A stretch of 64,000 bases of DNA, taken from Casuarius casuarius. Taxonomy: Eukaryota > Chordata > Aves > Casuariiformes > Casuariidae. Shown piece by piece: positions 13,201-24,640 of this stretch (position 1 is its first letter; each line of letters starts with the position of its first letter). The position numbers were made by a program, and so were the translations under genes. Below the pieces are notes generated by a model that saw nothing but the letters and a program-made list of their open reading frames with translations, ran no database searches and was not told the origin of the DNA. The stretch lies in the NCBI GenBank assembly GCA_003342895.1, contig PTFA01000017.1, positions 1,456,402 to 1,520,401 of the forward strand, read 5' to 3'.

Positions 13201-14389
13201 CCAACATAGCTAAAGTAGCTCTACTACAGCCAAAGTTATTCACATGCAGGCTCCGTTTTCTCTTCACAGCAGTTTTGCTATTTAAAAAAAAAAGTTATTT
13301 AAAAATGTTTTCCCAATATAACGACTTTACAGTCACATGGGCTGGCTCCTCCAGCCCCCTCAGGTGAATCCCACCCAGCCTGGGCTACATGGTCTCACTA
13401 GAGCCTTCACCACTTGCTCTCTGCTTGGGAGCCACAGGTCAAGTCAATCCTTGGCCCCAGTCAGCCACAGCCTCTATTAAACTGCATAAGATTACTATAT
13501 AGTTTGTCATTAAGGAGGCTACCTAGGCTAACTAACTAGATATCTCTTTTTAGGTTATCAGTGGGAGTCTTTCTATCAACTTCAGCGAGACTTAATAAAA
13601 TAAAAATGATACTTCTTTAAAAATCTAGGCATTTGAACTGTTGTATGAAAATAACAGGAACACTAATCCAAATTACTGATTATCAGTTGCTGGTGAAGTT
13701 GAAGATATTTTATGCACTATACAGCTTTCCAGTTTGTTTTCATTTTTAATTCTCTTATGGCATGACACCCACATATTTTACCCTACTCCAGACACAGATT
13801 TCTCTTTTTAACTCTGATATAGTATCTGGGTCTTGCGAAGGAATGTGGGTGGCTCAAAATAATAATTAAAATAGCATTGTACAGAGATTTTTTTGTCTAG
13901 ATTTAAGTAAGAAAATGACCATGTCTATACTAACGCACTTCTATTAAGAAAAACTACACTTTGTTCAGTCTCTGATTACGAAACCACTGCTTATTATAAG
14001 CTAAGATTCATTTGACTCCACTGTGGGGGCAGGGAAGAGCTTTCCAGCATAGCGGTAGTGGAGTCTTATGTCCCTGACAACAATAGCATGTCTGAGAAAT
14101 CTCACTCAGGGATACAAATGGTATAATTATGGGGAAAAAAAAGATATATTGGCTTGGCACTTGCAGCAGTTTGTCGTGCTGGGTGGCTAAACCAGACAGT
14201 CTGCATCAGTGAGACATGGCTGTGCTTTAATACTATGTTGTGCTATAATAGTGTTTTTTATAGCATCTGGAATCTTTGGTGCTGAAATTCAGATACAAAA
14301 CTATGGAACATGATGAAAAAGTGGTTACCTTTGCGACCAAGTTCTACTTATCTGTTATTACAGGCGAGCAGCTTGTATTATCCTTCTCA
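7236..14389. other. Intergenic AT-rich DNA, no gene seen
   Basis: No reading frame stands out here and no structural RNA is recognisable. The longest frames are about 110 codons, low in complexity, and overlap frames on the other strand. The stretch includes T-runs at 9,243-9,256 and 11,003-11,028 and an A-run near 11,582-11,594. I could not recognise any dispersed repeat by eye, although strongly diverged ones may be present. Confidence 0.6.
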
Positions 14390-15005
14390 TGAACTGGCCA
14401 AGTTCTGTTTTTAAACTATTTAGATTCTGTCCTCCATTATTTCCATTGCTGTTTCAGAACAACCAAAAGCTTTACTGATGGTTATAAGCCTCCTAGCCTT
14501 CAATCTACATCTATTCATGGCCAATTTATTCTCATTTGTTTTTGTGCCAGTATTGTTCTTTAGCATAAGTGGCTCCCTCCTTCCCACGTATTTAACCTGT
14601 TATGCATTCATAGAGAATAACCATAACCTCTTTCAGCTTTTGCTTTTCTAAGCTGAGCAAGCTCTCTTCCTTAAAACATTTTTCATTACCGTCGTTACTT
14701 CTCAGCACCTGTTCCAGTCTGAATTCCCTCCTCCTCAGTGACTGATGCTCAGAAGTGCGTACAATACTCCAGATAAGATTTTGGCAGTCACACACACCTG
14801 CGTGAATATGTCTCATTTTTACTAAAATTACCTCAGCTAATATGCCCATTCTTCATGGAAGCTTCTCATTAGTGGCTCATAGTCATACTCTGATCAGTCA
14901 GTACACCCCAAAGTACTTTTTCACCTCTGTCATTCCCACTTGGCACTCCCAGAATACATGTGCCAGGATATTTCTGCAGGGAATTATTTCATTCATACAA
15001 CTTTA
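14390..15005 (-). mobile_element. Second ancient CR1-superfamily LINE relic (3' region)
   Basis: On the minus strand this matches the 3' part of old amniote CR1-type elements in block order. There is a block typified by 'CCAATTTATTCTCATTTG' (14,521-14,538) with a following TTGTG..CCAG..TTG block. A CCTGTTCCAGTCTGAATTC block lies at 14,708-14,726, and a variant of the usual 'ACAATACTCCAGAT' block at 14,761-14,774. These blocks are well known in reverse orientation in CR1/L3-like families. Substitutions and small indels are frequent and no ORF2 frame survives. It has the same orientation as the relic at 5.6-7.2 kb, but its content overlaps that one rather than continuing it, so it is a separate insertion. 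Borders are approximate. Confidence 0.65.
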
Positions 15006-18000
15006 GCCATCTAAATGTTAGTGCCTAGGCTCATCAAATTTAAAGTAGCTGTCCAAGGCAATTTAGGCAATTATATCCTACTCTGCAATTCATCCCATCT
15101 ATCTCCAATGAATTTCTAGTACTAACTTGATGTCTAAAACCAAAAATCATGCAGGTTCTGTCACATGTGCAGGCCATATTCCAACCTAAACATTCAGCCC
15201 TTGCAGAATTGCCATTCCCCCTTGGACCCTGGGGCCATTTTTCTGTATCTTGCTAGTCCTCTAAGACCCATCTCCATTCATGTCTCCTCAGTTTCCTCTG
15301 AGCTTACAGAGGGAAATGCCCTGGCCAACGCAAACTCAGGGTGAAAGCCAAAGCTCCCGTATGGTCAAGGAGGCTCACCCAGCCTATATAAACATTGACC
15401 CCTTGGCCTTAGGTCAGTGACCTGGCACTGGAGAGAGATGTGGGATGTCTTTTTTACAGAAACCATTTAGATTAAATTACTCCAGATTCTGGGCTAGATT
15501 AGGAAAGGGTGTGCTGGAAGGCAGCAACATGACTTGGGAGAGAGACTGGGAAGAAGACAGGGACTAGACTAGTACAGTCGCTGCCTTCCTGGTCCTGGAA
15601 AGGGTGGATGGATGGACAGACCTAAACCTAAGGTCTGCTTTGAAGCTGGTGAACTGCTCTGGTTAATCCCTGAGAGCACAGACTATGGGACAGCTGAGAC
15701 AATGGCTGCAGGAAGGGTAGGGGAGCTGCTGAGGAAAACACATTCTCCTCAGTATGAAAAAAAGAAATACTCACTGGCTTTTCTTTTCTCACTCAGATAC
15801 TTTAAGGAGGAAAAAGCTTATAGGGCTTTCTTTATGCTCTGAGCACAGGCCTTTTCTCGAAGGATCACTTCTCATGGATGGTTCCTGAGTGTAGGTTTGG
15901 GAAGGCCAAGCAGGACTAGAGCAATAATGGGGAAATGGCTTTGCTGTACACGCCTGTGCTCTTTCTCAGTGTTTAAAATGGGCAAAGCTGGGACAGAGAG
16001 TGGGAAAAGTCCGTGCTGTCTATGGAAAACCTATTGTTGCTATCCATGTTTGAAGATCAGGAAAAGTTTGTCACCTCTTAATTTACTGTTTTCGTGCTTT
16101 TCTGCGTAAAAATCCCAGGCTCAGAAGCCCCGCCCACATGTCTGATTTGACAAGGTGGTGACCAATTTTAGATCTAGGTCTGTCCCTTGCCTTCCTGGCA
16201 GGTGCTTTGACTTTCTCCAAACCTGTTTATCTGAGCAACTTCTCCCTCAATGTAGTTTGCCCAGCTGGCCCTTCTCCGAGTTTTGCTCTCAGCTCTGCTC
16301 CCAGCCTTTCTGCAGACCACAATCCTCCTTCTCTTACCCGTGCAGGTAGTTTGGCACTTTGAAGTACCAGGAGTTGCCCACATGCTTGGGGCTCTGTTGG
16401 TTTTAAGTTTCAGCCCAGGGAGTGAAGCCACCCTCTTTGGTGTGTGGGGCAGGTGGGTATCTCTCCCCAGGCCACCCCATGCAGGCCTGAGAGTGGAGAG
16501 GGAGGGGGCTCTTGCATCCTGACCAAAAACTGGAAATTGCAGGCAGAGCTGTGCAGTGCTGCTCAGAAGGATTTTCACCAAGTCCTTCAAGTGACTGGGT
16601 GATTGTTTTTTTACAGTCCTGACCTCAAGCAAGAGAAGGGACTTCTGCCAAGTTGTCTTCTCTCTCCCCCACATCCGCATTGCCCTCAGGAGCGTAAGGT
16701 GGTGAGAAATGTGAGTATGTGTGTGACCAGCAGGCTGAGACAGGCCTGGCCAGTGGCTGGCCAGAGGGTGGGGGAGCTTGATGGAGGCTTGCCCAGAAGA
16801 AACACAACAATTTGTTGTCCCATTTGGGAAAGTGCTGTCTGAGCAGGGAAACTCTCTCCCAGACACAATGAATGTCAAGTTTGATTTCAAATGATAAGTA
16901 TTTTTTCCTTACACTTGCAAATTCCCTCTTAGGCAGGGACCCAACATACAACCACACATAAGCATCCATGTACATCCATCTTTCTATTGTTTGCAAGTTT
17001 TAAAGACCATTAAAAGTTAAAAGCACACACCTCAAGATAGAAAAATTGCCAATTAGAATTGCCACACTCTACTTTACAATTTTCAGTCAGATGGCAATGT
17101 TTAGCTACATTACCATCAAAATATGCTAAAGATGTGCTAGAAAACCAATACTTTTCAACCTTAATTGACCCTGACTTTCCATTTTAAATACAGAAAGTTT
17201 TTTAAAAGTTGTCTCAATGCCTCTGAAAAGAGGGCATTAGATATCTTTTACGAGACAATACAAGCTCATAAAACTGGGACAGCTCTATAATTTTTATTCT
17301 ATCATGGCCCATGCATCCACCTGGCACAATTACATCACAAGTGCTATGATGAGCATTTTGACGCTAGCATCTATTTAATTTTGGCGAGTCCTTGATTGCA
17401 GCCTTTTGTCTGGAGGCAGTCCCTGGTGCTTAAGAATTGCAGCTATGAACTGTGATAGACAGGAAATCTAACTGATTTTGAGTTGGGAACAATAGCCGTA
17501 ATGAAGATTTGCATTTTTAAATGCTTGTAATTAACACCAGTATTAGCTTCTTCCTCCCACTAAAAAGTCAAGCTGAACTACCTTTTGCTGCACTGTTGCT
17601 GGTTTTTGTGTTTCTTTTGCTTTGCTTACCAGTAGGAAGCATGTGGGTCAGCTGCTGCCCAGGTATTCTTTTGAATAGGGCTCGTAGAAATGGTTAGCCC
17701 ATGAGCGAGAAGAAGCAGGACAAATCAATAGATGTGCCAGGAATCAAGGGATGAAACAAATCCATAGCTTATTTCAGGGCCTGATCTGAGGCATTCACAT
17801 TTGAGAACTTGGGCCTTACTCTGTTTTGAAATGCAAAATTACACTGTGCATAAGGCAAGAAGAATTTCCCTTCCATTGATTCTTCACATATGTTATAAAG
17901 TATTTTGGATGCATGTTTACCTCATGCACACAGTATCAAAAATGGGAATAGCTTAGCTGTCCCTTATGCTCCTCCAGTCTTTAGATGTGAGAAATTCAAC

Positions 18001-21000
18001 GCATTCAAACAGCATATCTTTTTGAAGGTATAAGACTCAACCCAGTTATTACAATTGTCTAAACCGAGTAATATTATGGTAGACAAAGCATTAAAGCATC
18101 TGTTTCTGACTGACTTAGAAGTCATCTTAAAAGCCATCTTTCTGTCAAGAAGGTTGAGTTTCTATTTCCTGCAATGCTGTTTACTTATTCTTTCCATGTC
18201 ATTCTTGTTTCTTTTGGATGTTGTTTCTTTAGCTGAGGTCTCCCTTAGCTTGTTTACCAAATTCAGTAACTGCCAGTAGTAACAGTGAAGAATGATTTAC
18301 TTAAGTTTCTTCAGAGCCAAATCCTGAGGTTATGACTTAGGTTTTATTTTGTTTCTCACCAGACAAAACTCCCATGAGCTTTCAATAGCCTTTGCCTTTA
18401 GAAAGCCCCTAAGTATAAGCTCTATGGTAGGAGGCAGAGCAGTTTGCGTGACGAGTACACCAAAGTGTACGCAGAGCTAAGATGCAAAGCTAAGAACGAT
18501 CCTTGCAGATGCCACTGTGGGATAGAAGATGACATCTCTCCTAGCCTTATTTATGACACAGAGCCCTTGAAGCATGGATATTTTGATTCTCTAAGGTAAA
18601 GTCCATGATCCAAAGAAAGTATTCATTAATACTTAGTCATCACAACCTGGAAAAGTGCTTAGAAGTTTTCATAGAAACTGTGTGTATCAGAGTAATTTAT
18701 TCAAGCGGCAAGCACTGCTCCATCAGCCTAATGCCTTTTCTCACCCTTGTGAATGAATGAATTACAGTATTTAGAATAAAATTAATCTGACCAAATGTAT
18801 GTGGCTGGCGTGGAGACATGTATGTAAGCTTTCTTCATCATGCATTCACCCTAACCTGAATCTAGGGAGATTCTTAAAGCAGGATTAAGTTAGACTACCC
18901 TGGCCTATAGCATGAGGATGAAAGTATTCTCCAGACCATCTAAAAAGTGCCTACAGACCAGCATCTGATGCTGAGGACAGAGACTATGTCCTTTGAATGA
19001 ATGCTGTTACAGCAGGCAGCTGTTTTGACACCTATTGCAAAGCTCACAATTTGAAGGGTGCTTTGCAGCGATCTTCCACATCTGGACAAACTTTGCCACT
19101 TTAAAATGCAAAATTAAAAGGTTAGGTTGTGTTCTGCTCCTGTTGGTATTTATTTGAATTATGTGTATGGCTTTGATGGGGAAAGGATTGTATTCATTGA
19201 GATAAGGTACTGGTACATTACCTTCCTATGTATCTTACACTTAAATGAAACGTTGCCTTTAGTTTTAACAATTTGTTTTTAAGAAGATACGTTCTATAAT
19301 GGAAACTGATCCCAGGAGGAAAGAGTAATAAAAGAGTATTGTTAATGTTGCTGTGACATCAGTTTCCAGAATTCCTTGGTTTTTTCCTACAGAAATACAC
19401 AGTTCTATCATCAAAATACATGCACATGATTAAAAGTGTGACAATTTGAAAAACAAAAGTCATTGAATCCAATGAGAATTTAGAAATACGTCAGTGTGTT
19501 TTTTTCCTACATTGTCCTGCATCCTAACAAAAGGGTGAAAAAACAGCAAGGGATAATTCCTGACCTAAACTCTGGAAGGAGGAACTAAAAACAAACAAGG
19601 TGAGGACAGCAAATACAATTAGATCTGATATTAAATAGCTTCTAAGGATTACAGAAAAATAAAATGAAACTAAAGCAATGCTACTTAAACATCCTCAGGA
19701 AAACCACACGGCTGAAACAATTTGTATCTTTTTTATTATTATTGTTTCTTATGTGTGCTTCTTACTTGCTCTAAATATTTAGAGCCATTCATCTCCTTCA
19801 GTATCTTTTGATTAGAGACACAACTTCACTGTGCTCATGAGAGTCAGTGGCAGTCGTAGGATTAAAACCCCAGAGGATGCAAAGTGGCTAAAAAAGCCAG
19901 AGCCTCTCTCAGTTTCTACCAGCAGAGGCTCTGGCCCCCAGATACTTAAAGAAGGATAGCCAAAAGATGTATGCTGTCAGAACAGGAGTCTTTGTTTGCT
20001 GCTGCTTTGCTAGTCCAAAATACTGCAAGCTTTTTTTTTTTTCTTCAAAATCAGTGCAAAATCTGTCATGTAGACATCAAAAATGCTTTTCATAGGCAAG
20101 GCAAATCCTGCCTCAACCTCACAGCTACAGGGAAAACAAAGCATAACGAAGCACAAGCGCACTCATGGATGAAAAAGGGCCTGTCTACTCTTACGTACAC
20201 ACAGCTTTTCCACAAGACTTCTTGAAGAGACATTAGGGGGCAGGCCAAGAGAGAGAAAAATAAAAGCATATGATCAAGGGATCTGCAGCCTAATGATCCC
20301 CTAATGATCCCTTGCTGACACCACTGGTGCTGCATCAGCTGCTGAGGTGAAGAGCGCAGCTCGGCTACCAGCACACTGTGGCCAGGGATGAAAGAAGAGA
20401 ATGATTAAACAGGGCAACTTTGCAAAAATCTTGCACATTCCTGCCTCAGACCACATCTTCTCTATGATAACAAAGTGCAGGGTTATTTCAAAGACTGTTT
20501 ATTTCCTTTTTCCATCATGAATCTGAGTAGCTCTACCTGCTACGAAGGGGAGGGATATCTCCAACAGCAATCTCATGGCCAAACAGACGAAATAAACACA
20601 ACTACTTTACTTCAAACCGAACAAGTGAGTCAGCTGTCAGATTTTGTTTCCTCTGCTGAAGTCAGAAAACAAATTAAGCTGACAGTGTGCCTCTAATGTT
20701 GATGACATCACTGAAAGCAGAGTTATTTTCAGTCACTATAGCACTGGTAAAGGAGAAGCATAAAGGAGAGGGAAGCTTAACTTTTTCTTATGCCTACCCG
20801 CCGATACATTTGCTTGTGCACCCACTCTTTCAAATTAGATATTTTTTGCAATTGTCGTTATATGCCCAAAAGTATATATGCATTTTTTTAGAGGCTGGGT
20901 AATTGAATAAAGCTTTTTTTTTTTTTTTAACTTTAAGGGGTAACAGATTCCTAAGGTTTACAGCAATTTTGGCCTTGTCTTAAATGGGAACAAGTCCTCC

Positions 21001-24000
21001 AAAGACTTTGGAATTGCATCTAAATAAAACAGGGAAGAGTTTAACCCATTTGCCAACATGTTCAAAAGTATAGTGTGATTTAGAGCCTGTCAGTCTTTGG
21101 GTGCCCAATTTATGAGCCCTAGGGAACGGTATAGAAAGTGGTCCTACATCTGCAAAAATCTCTCTATAAAGTGCTCTGCTTACTTTTAAAGTGGAGGTGG
21201 AAATGCTTCTGCTTTCTGACAGTACAAAAGCCACACGTTGAAGAGCTTACTGTCTAACTTAGGGAAAAAATACTTTCTGGGACAGCAGCTGAAAGACACT
21301 GTTAAGGTGGATTGCAAGAACACTCCAGGGGATTTGGGAAAAAGCAGGGCTTTCGAAATGAGAGGCCTGAAGCACAGAGTGACATAAAAAATGCATGAGG
21401 CTGAGAAACACAAGAGACGAAGTAGGAAAGAAGAAGCAGGAGGATGTGGAACCATGAGAAAGGTAAAGGGTGAAATGAGAAAAATGAAATAAGCCAGGAC
21501 AGACTTCTGCTGAACTGTGAAGCTGAGCTTGAATGACAAGCAGAATGGAGTGAAGGTGCAGGAATGACACGAGAGATCCAAGCAGTCCCACCTCGTCAGT
21601 GAGCGACAGGAGGAGACGGGATGAAAACATTGCAACAAACAGGACTGCAGCTTCTGGCAGTGGCAAGACACAGGAAATGCTGTATTTTAGACACGCAGCT
21701 CTCGAAGGCACCTGATTTAATGAGGGGCCGATGAGCTGACAATAAGGAGTAGCATGGCTTCCTGTAGAGCAACTGGGAAGTTATTAACGGAAAAGGTTTA
21801 GGTGTAAAAAGGGGGAGCGAAGTTTTGGACGTGCTGCGTGCAACACTGGGAGATGGGTAAAAATAAAGAGGGCTGGGCAGGAAAGAGGAGATGTGCTAAG
21901 TGAGAAAGCAGATCTACACAAGGTAGGTGGGCACCTCGGATCCGCTTAATATCTTGCAGGGAGAGCGTGGGACCCTTTTCTTCTGCCAAGTACCAAACAT
22001 GGGGCTGTGTAAGAAGAACGAAAAATACCTTGAAAGAAACACAAGCATGAAGTTAGGAGAACCAGGTCAGTCTTCAGGAGATAAAAAGGGGAGGGAGAAA
22101 TATGCAGAGGATTAAGAGGACTGAGAAAAGGCAGTTAGAGCTGGCTGGAAGGAAATTAGTGACAGATTTCCTGCTCGTCTCCAAGTAAAAATAAACCCAG
22201 TGTGGAATGTAACCCTTTAAACAAGCATGGTGGTGTGACACAACTGTAAAAGGGGTTTCTGCGGACTGAAGTGGACAAATTTTGTAATATGGTTGAGTGG
22301 TGGTTGGAGGGAACTCATAAAGGATCTATTTGTCCTGAGAAACTATTAAAACCAAAAAATCTCTAGCAAGGGAATTAATAATTAAAGAATCCTTGCAACA
22401 GACCGATTCAGCACTCTCTGGAGACGGCCATCTTATTGCAGTTTACACTCTCTCTTAACCAACATCATTAGTAGTGGTTCTAGAAAGCACAGAGGAACGA
22501 GACACTGAAATACTGCAGGAACACTGTCAACACTGATCAAAGGCCCTCGTCGTAGCTTTTTTTCAAGTAGGGCAAGCAGCTCGTTTGTGCGCCACATAGG
22601 AGGGAGCATTCGTTCTGGTGGAACAGGCAAAATAGCGTCATTCCTTCCTGAAAACTGTGATTTTTAAAATAGAGTCTTTGAAGTCAGACAAAGTTTCAGT
22701 TTTGCTAAAAGTGAGTCAGAAGAGGAAGAAAATGATCCTGACAACTATTGCCAAAATATTGGCAGATCTCTACAACTGCTTAGAGCAACTATGGTTTATC
22801 AGTGTTAAAACATCAGCCTTTCCAATTTTCTGTGACTTGCTAAATGTTGTCACAAAGAATCTTACACGGAATTAACAAGCTATTTGTTTGCAAGGCATAG
22901 CTGCTCCTTAAAATGTTCCCTAAAATTGTTTTGCTCTTTCTCCTCTTCTCTTTTTAAATAGCCCTCACCTATTCTCAGGCTCCCCTTTCTGTTTCCTCCT
23001 ACTCCACTTTCTTTTTCATGTAATGGAGAAGGACCAGCAATGCAAGAATCTTCCATAATCTCCCACCCTCCACCTAAACTATCTTGTCTGATCTAGGTCA
23101 AGTCCATACCGCACATTAGCTGAAGCACACCATAGCCATCCTAACAGCTAACCCTGAACATTTTGCAGCTCAAACAAGACAGACTTTATAGTTCCTGACT
23201 CATCTGTCTCACGTATACCTTGTTGCAATACCACAGGTCTCTGTAAGGCACTGTGCCTTGACACAGCCTTCAGGTGTTGCTTTGCAATACTGAAAAAATG
23301 TTGCTGCCTCCTCGTCTTGCTACCTGTTTTGGCAAGGTCATGGCTCCTGAGCAATGCCTTGAGGATGTCTTTCCTCCATCAAATAGGGCAAAGCAGGTCA
23401 ACTCGGTAGGGGCAGAGGGTGGTACCCATGAGGAGGGCAGGGCTGCTTCAGCTAACACATTTCTATTCACTCCTTTGGGATACTGAGCTGGCTTCTACCA
23501 GGTTCACATCTCCTCTTCACAGTAAACACTGTGTTTGGGTGATGGAAATAAGCTCTCATCATGCAACTGTATCATCATATGGTCCTGAAATGGCTGCTGG
23601 GGGTCTAAAATTTCCATATTCGGAGTGGGTCCCTGCCTTCACCCATGAGACACAAAATCCGGTTGGAAAAAAGTATGCCAGAAAGCTTTGAAGCTTGCCA
23701 ATCCCCAGCTCATCATAAGTGGTGGAAAACCACTTTGGGATAAGGCAACCATCAGTGAAGCTCTGTATTCAGGTAGATCATATATCAACAATATATATGT
23801 GTGTGAATCAGCAACACACCTGAATGACAAGGGAGCAGGGCTCACTGCAGGAATTCCCCAAGTGCAGTGGAACAGCAGAGATCCTACAGGGAGACGAGGA
23901 AAATAATGCATGCTGCCCATTGTACAGCATATACAACTACAGTCCCTTCTGATTTACAGTTGATGATGCTACAAGTTTTATTGATCACAGGAGAAAATGT

Positions 24001-24199
24001 ACGGACACTGTAAGCTGGCCACAAACCTGAGCCTCTCTCTGAAAGGCACTGCTTGGCTAAAGTACAGAGCAAAAGATACAGCGCATATGTTAGATCCTGG
24101 TGAACGAGCAAGTGAACTATTTTGAGAGAACACATGGACCTTTTGCCTTTTCAGAGCAGGAGAGGTAGCAAACTGTATTTCTAGGTATTAGGTTTAGGC
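15006..24199. other. Intergenic DNA, no confirmed gene
   Basis: No known protein or RNA gene is recognisable. Two places have unusually long open frames. One is a 238-codon frame on the minus strand at 16,174-16,890. The other is a pair of overlapping minus-strand frames (161 and 150 codons) at 21,186-21,711. Both have irregular composition (Ser/Pro/Cys/Leu-rich with no domain pattern) and match no family known to me. The second lies in a purine-rich + strand segment (about 21,250-22,130), which removes stop codons from the complement. The stretch also includes an 11-bp tandem pair at 20,291-20,312 and a long T-run at about 20,912-20,928. Confidence 0.55.
20291..20312 (+). repeat. 11-bp tandem duplication
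   Basis: The unit TAATGATCCCC is followed immediately by TAATGATCCCT, two copies differing in the last base. It is probably a replication-slippage duplication. No function is suggested. Confidence 0.85.
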
Positions 24200-24640
24200 C
24201 ACAAAGACGACTAAAGGATTGGAGCATCTCTTATTGGAGGAGGGGCTGAGAGAGCTGGGACTGCCCCGCCTCGAGAAGAGAAGGCTCAGGGGTGGTCTGA
24301 TCAATGTGTATAAACACCTAAGTGCAGAGGGGTGTAAAGAGGACAGGGCCAGATTTCTCAGTGGTGCCCAGCAACAAGATGAGAGGCAATGGGCACAAAA
24401 CAAAGCATGGCAAATTGTCTGAACATAAGAAAACACTTTTTTACTGTGAGGGTGGTTGAACACTGGCACAGGTTACCCAGAGAGTTTGTGGAGTCTCTGT
24501 CCTTGGAGATACGCAAAACCTGGCTGGACATGACCTTGAGCAACCCACTCTAGGTGACCCTGCTTGAGCAGGGGGGGTTGAACTGGACAATCTCCAGAGA
24601 TGTCTTCCAGCCTCAGCCGTTCTGTGATTGTGTGTGATTA
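24200..24640 (+). mobile_element. CR1 LINE, 5'-truncated 3' fragment
   Basis: The fragment covers the end of CR1 ORF2 and the 3'UTR in the plus orientation. Translated pieces match the C-terminal region of CR1 ORF2: 'EEGLRELGLPRLEKRRLRGG' near 24,235-24,295, and a block with the pattern FFTVRVVEH..HRLPRE..ESLSLEI..TWLD, which uses small frame adjustments. The 3' end has the hallmark 'TTGAACTGGACAATCTCCAG' block, then 'CAGCCGTTCTGTGATTGTG', the degenerate CR1 octamer tail. It is truncated at its 5' end, the usual outcome of incomplete target-primed reverse transcription. Divergence appears moderate: younger than the relics at 5.6 and 14.4 kb. Confidence 0.92.

Noticed and set aside
16174..16890. 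238-codon minus-strand frame in intergenic DNA
   Set aside because: No recognisable domain, irregular composition, shorter frames open in the same interval on both strands, and no promoter or splice pattern. Likely chance, though RNA data could overturn this.
21186..21711. Two overlapping minus-strand frames of 161 and 150 codons, Cys/Phe/Leu/Ser-rich, looking like membrane proteins
   Set aside because: The plus strand here is purine-rich, so its complement reads as Phe/Ser/Leu/Pro codons with few stops. The hydrophobic look is a composition effect, and the two overlapping frames cannot both be real.
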